The position numbers and the translations under genes are program-made. Shown here piece after piece: positions 9,551 to 20,475 of a DNA stretch of 64,000 bases; the first letter of the stretch is position 1, and the number at the start of each line of letters is the position of its first letter. The notes under the pieces were generated by a model. That model worked only from the letters and a program-made list of their open reading frames with translations. It had not been told where the DNA came from and did not search any database. This DNA is from Viola odorata (taxonomy: Eukaryota; Streptophyta; Magnoliopsida; Malpighiales; Violaceae): positions 30,028,836 to 30,092,835 of the forward strand of contig OY829538.1 of assembly GCA_963691705.1 (NCBI GenBank), given 5' to 3'.

Positions 9551-9706
9551 CCATGTCGCATGGCGTCGGTTCAGTTTCCCTTGCCCCTTGAGGTAAGCTT
9601 AGGTGATCCGTGTGGACAATGAACTCTCGGGCATTAGGTAATGCTGCCAAACTTCAAGTGCCCGCACAAGAGCGTAGAGCTCCTTGTCATAAGTCGGGTA
9701 CCGGAG

Positions 9707-10679
9707 TTAGGCATCCTTTAGCTTCTCACTGAAATAGGCTATTGGGCGCTTCTCCTGCATCAGTACAGCACCAATCCCGATCCCACTCGCATCGCATTCC
9801 ACTTCAAATGCTTTGTCAAAGTCTGGTAGGGCCAAGACAGGCGCCGAAGATAAGCGGTCCTTAAGTGTCCGAAATGCATCCTCCTGCGGTTGCTCCCACC
9901 TGAAAGGAACACTCTTTTTAGTTAGCTCATTTAAAGGTACAGCTATAGTACTGAAATCTTTAACAAACCGCCTGTAAAAACTCGCAAGGCCGTGAAACGA
10001 GCGCACGTCACTTGCATTCTTCGGAGTTGGCCACTCTTTGATCGCCTTGATCTTCTCCTCGTCAACCTTCACACCTTCGACACTAACAATGAAACCAAGA
10101 AAAAGTGATTTTATTGATGGCGCGACAGTCAACACACATACGCCAAGTTCCATCCTTTTTCGGTACTAAGATCACTGGAACAGCGCATGGGGATAGGCTT
10201 TCTCTCATATAGCCACGGCTCAGCAACTCATCAACTTGTCTCTGTAACTCCTTGGTCTCCTCGGGATTGCTCCTATATGCTGGTCTGTTCGGGATAGTTG
10301 ATCCGGGCACGAAATCAATTTGGTGCTCGATTCCGCGAATAGGTGGTAGCCCCGGAGGCATCTCATCAGGTATGACATCCTTGAATTCCTGCAAAAGATT
10401 AGCAATACCAATATGCATAGAACTCATAGGGTTATGATTAGAAGAATTTAAGCAAAATGATTTAAAACGAAGAAGAATCAGTGGGTGGCTTACGCCAAAA
10501 CTAAATTTTTGTAACAGCAAAGCTTGCCTCACTTCTCTCCCTTTGGCGAATATATTTAATTTCTTTTTCTCACTTTCGTCCACTCTCGCATGCTCTCTGT
10601 TTTCATACGGGCTGTTTTGCTCACTTGCACTCTTCCCATGCTCTCTGTTTTCATAGTTTTTCTCACGTTTTCCCTCCAC
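9707..10679 (-). pseudogene. CRM-like pol 5' part: reverse transcriptase/RNase H with core deleted
   Basis: The first frame (10679-10083) has the RT entry region ([18 protein letters not shown], then [14 protein letters not shown]). It then jumps, near 10105-10090, to the RT thumb/connection in another frame ([17 protein letters not shown], 10153-9707) and RNase H ([15 protein letters not shown]). The RT palm, including the Tyr-x-Asp-Asp catalytic box, is absent: some 450-500 bp were lost relative to normal pol. The frame ends in TAA at 9707-9709. As LTR identity is about 99%, the deletion either happened soon after insertion or was inherited from a non-autonomous master copy. Confidence 0.85.
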
Positions 10680-10740
10680 ATGCTCTCTATTTTCATGTGA
10701 GTTGTTTTTCTCTCATTTACTCTCTTTCTTTTCAACACTC
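10589..10740 (-). repeat. Short tandem repeat in the gag-pol linker
   Basis: Three near-identical 18-bp blocks (CATGCTCTCTGTTTTCAT type) start at 10589, 10637 and 10679 within longer similar units. They lie between the protease and RT regions. Confidence 0.75.
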
Positions 10741-10759
10741 AGCCCTCCTCTCTCTCTCT

Positions 10760-12658
10760 CTATTTTTTTGTAATCTCAAATTCAGCATAGGACTTGATCA
10801 GCCATTGTTGATCCTCGAAAACTTCCATCGGTGTCAATGGAGCAAGAGTGAACTTCTTCCCATCTTTGACCAATTTGTATCGATTAGTTTTCCCTTCATG
10901 ATTGGCCTCTCTGTCAAACTGCCATGGTCGTCCAAGTAATACATGGCTCGACTGCATAGGGACAACATCACAAAGGATCTCATCCTCGTACTTCCCAATA
11001 GTGAATGAAACTAATACTTGCGCTGTCACTGTTAACTCACTACCATCATTCATCCACTGCAACAAGTAAGGCTTCGGATGCTTCATAGTGGTCAATCCCA
11101 ACTTATGAACCAACAAGGTACTAGCACAATTAGTACAACTCCCATTATCAATGATCAGGGAACATACCTTTTTATTGATCCAACATCGAGCGTGAAAGAG
11201 ATTCTCTCGTTGTTCTTCCTCACATACCTCGATCTTGGGTTGAGCGCTGAGATTGCGCCTAACCACGAGATTGACATTATGGCTGTCAACCTTCTGCTCA
11301 CCATCATCCGAGCTGTCTCCCTCAAATTCTCCTCCCACACAATCAGAATCACCACACTCTAAATCATCGTCTGAATATAGATCTCCATTATCGCGTATAA
11401 GCAAAATTCGCTTATTAGGACAATCAGCTTGCCTATGACCCCTTCCTTGACACTTGAAACAGATTATATCCCTAGTAGGAACCCTGTTGGTTACAGTAGA
11501 AGAGTTATTACCATTGTTCCGAGAAGGTGGTGGGGTGTTTGTCGTACCCTTGGACACATAGTGGGGCGGTGCTCCCTTTCGTGTTTCCTGCGCAACCTTA
11601 CTACCCTTCTCCCATGGCTTCCATGGTGTAGTCTTCCCGCTAGTTGTAGAGGAACTAGTCAAAGAAGACTTCTCCTTGTTCCGCTGTTTCTCAATCTTGA
11701 TAGCCATGTGTAACATCTCCCGAAGATTGGTGTAATATGTCAGCTCTAAGGCATCGGCGATCCCCTGATTAAGACCACTCAAAAATCTGGCCATTCTTGC
11801 CTCAACACTTTCAACCACCTGCGCTCTAGCCAGTGCTATTTCCATCTCGTTGAAGTATTCACTGACACTCCTACTCCCTTGAGTCATAGACTGTATTCTC
11901 TGATGGAGGTCACGCTGAAAATATGCGGGTACAAATCGTTCCTTCATCAATGCCTTCATATCCTCCCAAGTAGCCACGGGACCAGCTCTAAGTCGGATAC
12001 GGTCTTGATTAATTTGATCCCACCAATGGACCGCATAATCACTGAACTCAACCGCTGCCAACTTCACTTTCTTATCCTCTGAATAGTTGTGGCAAAGGAA
12101 AATAGCTTCCACGTTTCGCTCCCACTTAAGGTAGGCATCGGGGTCATCCTTTCCGTCAAATGGTGGAATTTTCAGTTTAATACCGCTGAGATTGGAGTCG
12201 ATTCGTTCTTCATTCCTAGGCTGCCGCTCATGAGCTCGTGCACGCCTATCATAATCATGTCCATCAACCTCACGCTCATCGTGCCACTGATCATGGAATG
12301 CTTGGTGCTCCTCTAAATTAGCATTCCTTTGTGGATTGCGCAAAGGTACACGCCTACGCTCCACATTGTTCAGTATGGGACCAGTAACAAACCGAGTATC
12401 ATCATCTTCCCCTCCACCAACAAACCCGTCCGGTAGGCCTCCAAACAAACCCCGGTTATTCCCTCCTGTCCGAGGTATATCATACATATGCCCTGCGTTT
12501 TCCGGATTGAGGCTTTGAGTATAATGTGGGGTAGACACTTCTTCTTTCTTGCTTGAAGATTCATTCACCTTAGTCTCCAAAGCAGAAAACCTCGCCGTAA
12601 GGTCCTTGAGAACAGTGAGAATATCCGTGTTCTCAACTCCCTCCGTACCTCTTGACAT
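10760..12658 (-). CDS. CRM-like gag-protease polyprotein
   Basis: I choose the ATG at 12658 (MSRGTEGVENTDILTVL), since the 13 codons upstream look like leader. Predicted length is about 632 residues. Order: coiled-coil-like N-terminus (LKDLTARFSALETKVNE), acidic/charged linker, retrotransposon gag domain around residues 160-280 (AVHWWDQINQDRIR), basic Ser-rich stretch, a CCHC zinc knuckle CFKCQGRGHRQADC, acidic linker, then a pepsin-type retroviral protease with IIDNGSCTN as the active-site Asp loop and VLLGRPWQFD as the second conserved block. Gag forms the particle and binds RNA; the protease would cut the polyprotein. The frame is open throughout, in contrast to pol. Confidence 0.9.
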   Translation of the reverse strand: MSRGTEGVENTDILTVLKDLTARFSALETKVNESSSKKEEVSTPHYTQSLNPENAGHMYDIPRTGGNNRGLFGGLPDGFVGGGEDDDTRFVTGPILNNVERRRVPLRNPQRNANLEEHQAFHDQWHDEREVDGHDYDRRARAHERQPRNEERIDSNLSGIKLKIPPFDGKDDPDAYLKWERNVEAIFLCHNYSEDKKVKLAAVEFSDYAVHWWDQINQDRIRLRAGPVATWEDMKALMKERFVPAYFQRDLHQRIQSMTQGSRSVSEYFNEMEIALARAQVVESVEARMARFLSGLNQGIADALELTYYTNLREMLHMAIKIEKQRNKEKSSLTSSSTTSGKTTPWKPWEKGSKVAQETRKGAPPHYVSKGTTNTPPPSRNNGNNSSTVTNRVPTRDIICFKCQGRGHRQADCPNKRILLIRDNGDLYSDDDLECGDSDCVGGEFEGDSSDDGEQKVDSHNVNLVVRRNLSAQPKIEVCEEEQRENLFHARCWINKKVCSLIIDNGSCTNCASTLLVHKLGLTTMKHPKPYLLQWMNDGSELTVTAQVLVSFTIGKYEDEILCDVVPMQSSHVLLGRPWQFDREANHEGKTNRYKLVKDGKKFTLAPLTPMEVFEDQQWLIKSYAEFEITKK

Positions 12659-12699
12659 TCTGAAACTCACAACACGAACAACAACGTAAAATTGCACTA

Positions 12700-13385
12700 A
12701 CCTAGCACTCCCTCACGTGTTTACTCTCGTGTTTAAACTCTCTATTAATCTCACCAAAATTCACTCAAATAGCTGCTCAATTGTTCCTGCACAAACGTTA
12801 GTTGACTCAAGAATTTCAAAGAACAAGCTTCCAAGAAGACTCTTAACGACAACTAGCTTCGAAACAATTTTGGATGTAAAATAATTGAATAGTTGCAACA
12901 AGCAATCACTAGACAAGTATCTTACTGGAGTAGTAATTAATGAACAGGAATCAAAGGAAAGCTCAATTATCACGGAATGGACTCAAGTAATTCCAAATCG
13001 TGAATGAATTGTGCGCACGATTTTAAAGATTACAACCTGCAACTTCAATAACTTCCAATTCTAACCACCAAATTCAATGATTCTTTTGCAATAACTTCAC
13101 AATATTTGTAGTATTTCTTTTCCTTTCTTTTCTCTGTGATTTTTTTTTTTTTTTTTTATTTTTGATTTTTGATTTTTGATTCTAGCAACAAACGAAATTA
13201 ACAAGCAAATAGTGCAAAATTCCTCTTCTTCTTCTTTTTTTTTTTTTTCAGAGTGTTACGACACACAAAACAAACTAACACAAGGGACGCAAGGAGATTG
13301 ATTTGAGATTGGAGTAGAAAGAGAATCAATCTCAACAAGGAAAACTGTAAATATAACGATGGATACCAAACCTGAGAACGCCTTT
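12700..13385 (-). other. Leader of the CRM-like element
   Basis: Noncoding sequence between PBS and gag. It holds poly-T tracts (13140-13160, 13238-13249) and three TTTTTGAT units near 13160-13185. No gene is seen. Confidence 0.7.
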
Positions 13386-13397
13386 GCTCCGCTACCA
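13386..13397 (-). other. Primer binding site of the CRM-like element
   Basis: TGGTAGCGGAGC on the minus strand, 2 nt inside the 5' LTR. It is the same 12-mer as the family-B PBS at 48087-48098 and resembles the Met-tRNA type. Confidence 0.8.
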
Positions 13398-13399
13398 AC

Positions 13400-14232
13400 T
13401 GATACGATCCTAGTTGCGTAGGATGCGTAACGAATAATTCCCGATCTAGTTCTAGGCTTGGATTTCGATGCAGAAGAATGATAACTCAATACGACTGTTT
13501 AACCCTGCTAATATCTGTGTATTAGCCAACCTAAACTTATCGAATGAGGTTCTTGAAACGATCTCTAACCCTGCTAATATCCTGTATTAGCCAAACTAGA
13601 GCTACGATTCAATGGGGTGGATGTTCGGGTTTTACTTGCTATCCTAATCGAGTATCCGGACTCAATGAGGGACAAGGTTTTCTCGAAGAACAATTGAGAA
13701 AAATCTCTGATTTTTATTTCAAGATAACGTAAAGAAAATAATGAAGAAGGTGGCTCCTTTAAAAAGGAGAAACCCTAAATCCTTACAATGGGAAACCTTC
13801 CCTTAATAGAACTCCTAATTAATTAATTAAAATAAATTCAGACCAATTTAATTAATTAATAAAAATAGCTAAATAAATAATGGAAGGTCCGAATTTGCAG
13901 TCACTAGAGTCGTTGACGCTAAGGCACAGAGTCATTAGCGTCAACGACGCCAACCTCTGTCTAAGAGAGCCCTTCAAAACAGTCACTAGAGTCGTTGACA
14001 CTAAGCTTAGAGTCAATGACGCTAACCACTGTTTCTTCAAGATTTGCTCTGGTTTTCGACAACAAGACAACTCACTAGACGTGGGTTCTTCTCGCGCAAC
14101 ACAGCTTCCTCGATGAGTGTCTCACACTGTAACTCCTTGTAGATAAGCTGAGAGAGCCTCGCTTGCAACTCCTTGCTCCTCGCTCGAGTCATTGGTCCAT
14201 TCGGTGGTAAAGGCAGGCCTGGATTCGTATCA
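13400..14232 (-). repeat. 5' LTR of the CRM-like element (833 bp)
   Basis: Direct repeat of 7350-8180, followed by the target duplication GTAGG at 14233-14237. Confidence 0.95.
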
Positions 14233-14309
14233 GTAGGGCTGGTGTGTGCATAGATTCAGGGACTACTATAATTAAAGAAGTGGAGAAACATGATAAGGAG
14301 TCGTATAAG

Positions 14310-15828
14310 GAAAATGTCTCTTGTAGATTAATATGTCATTATGACCACCACCATAAACTGAAAAGCTCGAGCATAAAGTTCAAATATATCCATACCTATA
14401 TTACTTCTTTTGTTGAAAGGTGTCAACATGTATGTAAATTCAATGTCATGGTAAGAGTGTGTAATATTGACACTTGTTTCTGGATTCATCACAGTCAATT
14501 GATCAAAGACTTATCATTAGCAAGAATAACTTTAGCTCAGATCACTGTCTTTTCACTTCCGCGTTGTGCATGCACGAATTCCTTCTTACAACTTTAGCAA
14601 ACAGCCTGACACAAGATAATTGAATATTTACTCACTTGTAATGTAAGGAATACTTAAGTTGCATTCCCCTGGAGCAAATGTGCAAAAATTAATGATTGTT
14701 TAACATAGTTGTTTGATTTTTCTCTTTATGTGTGGGGTCATAAATACAGGTTAATCAAGTAAGACAATAGGCCAGCCGGTTATATTGAGAAAGGAATTGC
14801 GATCTCTTGAAATTTTGAATGCTTTATTGGCGTTGAAAATTTGCAGCTTCTCTGTTCTGTTTCGAGGAAATAGTCTAGTGATGATTGTTACCTTTAATTC
14901 CTTCCATTTCTATCAATGTTGGGCGGTAGTGTATGAATTTTCTGATTTATTATTCTTCCTAATGTTTATACTTGGACAGGAAACCTCTAATCCTGTGTAT
15001 TCCCTCAGCTAAAACTCTTTTCTTTTTTCGAAAAGTAAATTATCTGCATCATCTTGACAATTGACAATATGGGAGATTCCTTCATCAAAATACCATATTT
15101 GAGAAGATACTGTGAAAGTATCTCTCCTAATATAGTAAGAAACGGATTTTGTAGGTGACGAGATATGGATAGTGTAGATTTCTTCATAATAACTGATGAA
15201 TATTGAATGACAGGTTGAAAACTTTAAAATAGAGAAGATAAGCGAGCAACCTCCCTCACGAAACTTGTTCATGCGTATGATTATAAGTAACATGTTATTT
15301 TGCCTCGAATCTGACATTATTATGGTCTAAATGCCTGAATGAAATCAGCACCAGGTACTCGCGTGAAAAGGTTTACCGGCAAATCTCTGAGACCTCCATC
15401 CATCCCAGGAGCCAAGTATGATTTATATTTTGTGATCTGTTGAACAAGTTCTAATTGGGAGTGGATTCAACCATCCTAACCAAGTTAACAGCTGCAATTT
15501 TGTGTTCGTGGGTGCTTCTGCCAGAAATAATCCAGAGAAAGGAAAAGCTGGACAAGGTTTCCAAGATGACAAGCATCTGCAAAAGGAGGCAAGTTTTCTT
15601 CTTTTGTTCGGCTGTTGGAAGAAGTTGTTTCTCTAACTCTAAGTAGAAAGCATGTTACAATTGCTTGTTTATACTCACGAACTACTTCGTGACCATTTGT
15701 TTAGTATATGGCTGCTAGTTGCATAATAAAAGAGCAGTTGGGAGTCTACAGCTTTATTTTGGTCCTAAGGGACATAGCAATGTCACTCTTATTAGGTACG
15801 ACATTTCATAGACGATTTGGTCGTGCAG
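14310..15828 (+). other. GARP intron region
   Basis: Mostly AT-rich noncoding DNA. A short open stretch at 15350-15415 (TRVKRFTGKSLRPPSI) ends at a GTATGA donor and could be a small exon. Another at 15520-15590 follows a TGCCAG acceptor. Neither is certain. The acceptor for the last exon is GTCGTGCAG at 15820-15828. Confidence 0.4.
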
Positions 15829-16227
15829 GTACAGAACACCGTGCAAAGGAGAGAAGCGGCTGAAAGGAGTTATTTCAACCTGGGTCTGGATAGAGCATGT
15901 GTATTGCTTAGGAGCCAAGATATCAGGCAAGAGTTGGCTGGTGAAGGAACGATGGGGCAAATGCTACCTGCCTGCGAGAACCACGTGAGAGCCAATAACA
16001 AGTATCTTTCTATGGAGTGTTTCAAAGAGTGTGCGGCTCTTGAAATGAAGCATAACAGTTTGGAAATTGAGAAGCCGGCTCATCCTGCTTTTAATCCACT
16101 TGGGAAATCAACCCCTTGGCCGGATTTTAATGCACTCCTTGGAGAGGGAAGTAAAAGTTGGTGGGGCTTTTTGAATTCTGATGGGGATGAGAATTTCCAA
16201 GGTTTCAGTGACAAGTCCTCTCGATAA
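15829..16227 (+). other. Last exon of the GARP-family gene
   Basis: A 399-bp open stretch from the CAG acceptor to a TAA stop. It starts VQNTVQRREAAER, a charged helix, and is otherwise acidic and Trp/Phe-containing near the end (PWPDFNALLGEG, SWWGFLNSDGDENF). No known domain is recognised. I assign it to the GARP gene by strand and order only. Confidence 0.5.
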
Positions 16228-17055
16228 AAAGTCTCCAATCGACGATGAATAATGTCAACTGGCTTCTAACCGGAACAAACTATGTTGACCGGCAGCTGGC
16301 AATGTTTGGAAAGGATCATGAAACTTGTAGGAGTTTCCTGCTGCTTTTATTCTGGTTTTTGTGCAATCTCTGCTTTATTAGTACTGTTTTGATGCTCAAT
16401 AAATTTTGAACATATGAATAATGTGAACTGGCATTTTATTCTGGTTCTTGTGCCCTATTTTTACTGTTTGGAATTGGATGCTATAAATCTAGTGAATTTA
16501 CAGGTAGGTAGATCCGCATGAGGTTCGTAAACCTAGTGTTTGCCCGAACTGCGCTTGTCTGCGTGAGAATTTCTTGTTTTTGAAATACAAGGCGGTGGCC
16601 AGAAAGACATTTTATGAAATTTTTGTAGGTGTTAACAAGTATTTTCAATGGTTATATTAACACCAAAAGGAAAAACATTCTTTGAATACTCAGAGAATAA
16701 AGAAATGGCATTTAACCTTTCTTTTTTAAATGGTAAAGATGGAAGGAAAAAAAACAATACAAAGAAAGTCAATCAAGTACAACATTGTAGAGCAATTGGA
16801 ATTTAACCAAATCAAGTAACCCCAAACTAGCACAAAAAAACTATTGCTCTCTAACCTCAAAGAACACACAAAATATATCAGCCCTGGATGCGTTCGGCAG
16901 GGTTTTCCTGAGCTTTTAGTACATGACATAACATCATCACCTACCAGAGAAATTTGGAAAATGCAAAAAAAAAAAAAATTGTGAACTGCGAGACTTCCTT
17001 GTGGAGAGTACAGTTTTCTCGACTGCCTACTAAGGGCGCCACCGAGAGGCAACTC
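16228..17055. other. Convergent intergenic region
   Basis: Lies between the 3' end of the GARP gene (plus) and the 3' end of the TMN gene (minus). It should hold both 3' UTRs; AATAAA-like signals occur near 16397 and 16696. No further gene is seen. Confidence 0.5.
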
Positions 17056-19029
17056 TTAATCTATCTTTACGGATGAGAAGAGGTAATGCACAAAGTAGAA
17101 GGACATCAGGAAACCAATGGTACCTGTAGCCAACATGATTGCGATTGCCATGATGAGTGAATAGCCAAGATAGAGCATAGCTGATACTGGTCCACTCAAA
17201 CTCTGCAGATCAAAGTAAAGATAGTTGATGGAGTAAATGAAGACGTAGAGAGAAACTGAACCAGAAGCAAAGAAAGCCTTCCACCACCACCGCCAATCCT
17301 CCACACAGAGATGCATGTAGGTCAGGACAACTGACACTTCAGCACAAACAATAACCAGTAGGGTAAGGACTATCAGCAAGAACCCAAACACATAGTAAAA
17401 CCGCCCAAGCCAGATGCTAGAAAGGATGAAGAACAGTTCAATGAAAAGTGTTCCAAATGGAAGGGTTCCAGCACCAAGAACAAGAAGCCAAGATGGATAC
17501 TTGCCTACTGGAATTTCCCGAGGAATCTGATTAGTTCTTACAGGGTACTGAATTGCCTCAGATCTCGTCCCGAAGAATCCTCCCAAGAGGGTGAGTGGCA
17601 CTGAGATGCAGAACCAGAGGGACAAAAGGATAAAATACAAGGAGATAGGAATAGCACCAGTACTGTGGCTTCCCCAGAGGATAAAATTCAATGCAGTCAG
17701 AATAACAAAGACAATCCCAGGAAAGAAACATGCGACTGCCCAGGAAACTCCCTTCCACCCTTCTGAAGTGCCCTTAATGGTTCTCCACATGCGTACTGCA
17801 ACGTAACCTGCAGCAATACCCAAGAAAAGATAAAGAATAATCATCCCTGTCAGCAGCATTCCTCTTGAAGCAGGTGACATGAAACCAAGTGCTGCAAATA
17901 CAATAGTAACTACTGCCATCCCAGTAATCTGAACCCCATCTCCAACCATCACACAGAGAAGCTTCGAGTGTTCCGGTTCTCTGAACACATCACCCACAAC
18001 AAGCTTCCACCCTGAGAGCTCCTCATTCATTTGTGCTTGAGATTCTTTGTCCAATTCCTCATACCTTGTCAAATCCCTCCTTACAGTTCTTAAGAATATA
18101 ACAAAAACAATACCAGCTAGGAAAAATATCACCATAAGGGAGTTTAGGATTGAAAACCAATGGACACGAGCACCATCCATCTTCAAATAAGCATCCCAGC
18201 GAGATGGCCATCTAATATCACTTTTCACAAATTCAACCTCATAAGTAAATGAAACTCTCTCTTGCTCCCTTATGATCTGAGACTTGTCAAGTTCTGATGG
18301 GCAGCTGACAGATGAGATGTTGTCATACATTTTGTGCTTTATCATCACCTCAGGATCATGCTTCACACTGCATGGGACAACCACAAAACCAACTATCTCA
18401 AACCCAGAGGCCTTCTTTTTATCAGCTTCAGAAATCACACCCAAACCTTCTTCCCCAGTACCAATTATCTCCACACCAGTCCCCTCATACTCATGAACCA
18501 GAACAGTAAACTTAAGATGATTTATGATAAAATCATCATTACTATTCTGCGGCGTGTACCCTACTGGGTATCCAGTCCACTGAATATCCATCCCATTCTG
18601 CTTAGCATACCTCATGACTGGCAAATTATCTAAAATCATATTCACCTGGTACAGATCGCGTGTCCTCTGTTTCAAAAGCTTCACCTCGCTCTCACTCAAT
18701 GGCTTAGTGGTACAAAGGTAAACTGTCTCATTCACATTCATCCTAAACCTATACGGCGAATTATCAATCTGATCTCCCATAAGGAGCTCACCAAGATTCT
18801 CCGCACTCTTTTTTATCCCACCTGGCGGTGGGCAATAAGGCAGACTATAATAGCTAAAGGGCAGCTCAGTTTCGATAGAAGTTAGCGAATTAACTTTGGC
18901 CACAATAGCCTCAGCAGTGGAGTAAGTGTGCATATAACTACCAGGCAAGTAAAATCCATTGGTCACAGGCCAAAAAAGAACCGCCACCGCCACAAAAAGG
19001 ATAGCCCAATACACCATGGGCGCCCTCAT
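17056..19029 (-). CDS. Transmembrane 9 superfamily (EMP70/TMN) protein
   Basis: An intact 657-residue frame from the ATG at 19029 (MRAPMVYW), the first Met after the presumed 5' UTR intron. Residues 1-24 form a hydrophobic signal peptide ending near VTNG. A large lumenal domain of about 250 residues follows (FYLPGSYMHTYS at its start, PYCPPPGG). The C-terminal half has about nine membrane segments, including the family block SLYFILLSLWFCISVPL. The protein ends VKID, fitting the KxD/E Golgi-retention signal of plant TMN proteins. Length matches the family. These proteins sit in Golgi/endosomal membranes and act in sorting and trafficking of membrane proteins. A one-exon coding region is usual for part of this family. 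It is the only clearly functional host gene in the window, and its third-codon composition is less AT-biased than the surrounding DNA. Confidence 0.97.
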   Translation of the reverse strand: MRAPMVYWAILFVAVAVLFWPVTNGFYLPGSYMHTYSTAEAIVAKVNSLTSIETELPFSYYSLPYCPPPGGIKKSAENLGELLMGDQIDNSPYRFRMNVNETVYLCTTKPLSESEVKLLKQRTRDLYQVNMILDNLPVMRYAKQNGMDIQWTGYPVGYTPQNSNDDFIINHLKFTVLVHEYEGTGVEIIGTGEEGLGVISEADKKKASGFEIVGFVVVPCSVKHDPEVMIKHKMYDNISSVSCPSELDKSQIIREQERVSFTYEVEFVKSDIRWPSRWDAYLKMDGARVHWFSILNSLMVIFFLAGIVFVIFLRTVRRDLTRYEELDKESQAQMNEELSGWKLVVGDVFREPEHSKLLCVMVGDGVQITGMAVVTIVFAALGFMSPASRGMLLTGMIILYLFLGIAAGYVAVRMWRTIKGTSEGWKGVSWAVACFFPGIVFVILTALNFILWGSHSTGAIPISLYFILLSLWFCISVPLTLLGGFFGTRSEAIQYPVRTNQIPREIPVGKYPSWLLVLGAGTLPFGTLFIELFFILSSIWLGRFYYVFGFLLIVLTLLVIVCAEVSVVLTYMHLCVEDWRWWWKAFFASGSVSLYVFIYSINYLYFDLQSLSGPVSAMLYLGYSLIMAIAIMLATGTIGFLMSFYFVHYLFSSVKID

Positions 19030-19039
19030 TTCCAGTATC

Positions 19040-19500
19040 ACTTACAAAACAAATAGCCACTACAATACACAAGAACAAAAAACAGTATTCGAATCAATAC
19101 AACCATTAGAAACATCAAAATCCACATACCACAAACACGAAACGGAAATACACACGCATAGATCTGGTTATATCAGTGGTGGCTGGTGAAACCGGAGATA
19201 CAAAACCATGGAAACGACAGTAAACATGCATGAAACGACAGTAAACATGCATGAAACGACATTAGATCTGGATGGCGAAGGAAAACCGTGCGTATACATA
19301 CACATGGAAATAGAAACATTGCAATAAAAGAGATACGGAGGAAGAATGAGGGCGGTTACCTGGAAGTAGATCTGGAGGAGCGAGACGGAGCTCAGGACGG
19401 AGAAGATCTGAACCGGGAGAGTAAATCGTGTTGCGTTGCTTGGAGTGGGAAATTCTCTTCTTCTTTTCTGGTTTTCTTTTATTGTGACGCAAAGATGGCG
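19040..19500 (-). promoter_or_regulatory. TMN 5' UTR with probable intron
   Basis: On the minus strand a CTTCCAG/GTAACC donor lies at 19359 and acceptor-like AGs fall at about 19060-19040, just before the start codon. TC-rich 5' UTR sequence lies at 19360-19500. A 5' UTR intron is thus likely. A 17-bp direct repeat (ATGAAACGACAGTAAAC type) at about 19210-19250 lies in the intron. Confidence 0.5.
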
Positions 19501-20475
19501 AATAAAACGCAAAATGGCGTGGTATGATATGTTTGCAAAGGCAGCAAGATCTTCTTCTGATATAAAACCAGAAATAATGAATTTAAGTAATAAATTAATA
19601 CTATGCAAAAAAAAAAAGTAATAAATTATTAATATTTAAAAGGGAGTTAACTCTAACTACTTGTGTTTACCGAGCACCGGTTGTAACGGTTGGGCTAAAC
19701 TGCAGTGAAGTCTAGGGTCAACCTCCAGTTGTTGGTTTCCTTTCATTTTTTGCATTTTTAAGTAATTGTATACGCATATTGACTATTGGTCTTGTACAAA
19801 ATCTTGTAATTATTATTTTTTTCAAATCAAATCATTTTGTAATTATGATATAATAACAATTTGGTTCCAATTAAACTCATTTTTTATAAATAAATTGATT
19901 TGTTAGAGGAACAAAAAGGAAAAAAATTTAACATTCATCTAATGATAAAAAATAATTATGCAAGAAAAATTAATTTATACATGATCCAACTGGTTAATCA
20001 AGAACATCATGCAAGTGTATTGGAATTTTATATAAATTTGTTAGCTCTGATATTTAATGTACAAAATAATCATTCTATCAACCGCATCAAATTTACGTAA
20101 AACTTAATAATGAAGAAAGATAAATTAATTAAGGTGATTTAATAATAATAATGATAATAAAAATATCCATTCAATAAAAATTATATAAAAAATTACATCA
20201 TCAAATTTTTAGATATATTCTATTACTTAAAAAGGAAAAGACCTCATTCTAATCAGGGTTGTCAATGGATCGGATTTTAATTTGAATCCGATCTGATCCT
20301 AATCAGAATTAAGCGATATGGATCAATTATTATGATCTATTAATCCGATTAGAGTATGAACCTATTTATCTGTTTCCTTAATACAACAAAAATGGGCTTA
20401 TGTCAATCTGATCCGATAAAAATCTAATCCGAAATAATAATAATTTATTTTCCAGCTAAAAAAAAGTGGTAATAT
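19501..20475. other. TMN promoter side and AT-rich intergenic DNA
   Basis: Contains the upstream region of the TMN gene and then AT-rich DNA. 20255-20440 (GGTTGTCAATGGATCGG, with repeated GATCCGAT-like blocks) resembles the terminus of a hAT-type element but has no matching right end, so it may be a truncated copy. No coding region is seen. Confidence 0.35.

Larger units (their letters stand above)
7350..14232 (-). mobile_element. CRM-like Ty3/gypsy chromovirus, 6883 bp, young but RT-deleted
   Basis: Two LTRs (7350-8180 and 13400-14232) start TGATACGA and end TCGTATCA. They differ at about seven bases and one 2-bp indel by eye, roughly 99% identity. The target duplication GTAGG (7345-7349 and 14233-14237) is exact. 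Gag-protease, a partial reverse transcriptase/RNase H and a full integrase lie on the minus strand in that order. The middle of the reverse transcriptase, including the catalytic Asp-Asp motif, is deleted, so the copy is non-autonomous. The integrase frame runs 196 nt into the 3' LTR and lacks a canonical chromodomain, ending with an NPFQ...GPMTRARSKELQ tail. I read this as the CRM clade; that clade call is an inference. Confidence 0.9.
6189..16227 (+). pseudogene. GARP/MYB-related (G2-like) transcription factor gene, disrupted
   Basis: Exon 6189-6265 encodes ATPSAVLRLMNVKG and HVKSHLQ, the second half of a GARP (MYB-related, SHLQ-type) DNA-binding domain, bounded by TTGCAG and a GT donor. 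The next exon starts at 6399 after TATTGCAG with KYRLGNYASADCLKIHK, the usual continuation in this family. It is cut by a hAT-like MITE, with the GTGAGC donor now at 7060. A further coding stretch (DPIGRAGVCIDSG, 14240 onward, up to about 14310) is split by the chromovirus at 7350-14232. The last exon is 15829-16227, encoding about 132 residues (QRREAAERSYFNLGLDRA at its start) and ending in TAA. Possible small exons near 15350-15415 and 15520-15590 are uncertain. The first half of the domain (helix 1) is not upstream in this window. With both insertions in or beside coding exons, a normal product is unlikely; a working paralog elsewhere is probable. Confidence 0.65.

Noticed and set aside
16726..17052. 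Open frame of 108 codons on the minus strand next to the TMN stop codon
   Set aside because: Lies in the TMN 3' UTR, has biased hydrophobic composition and no family; most likely chance.
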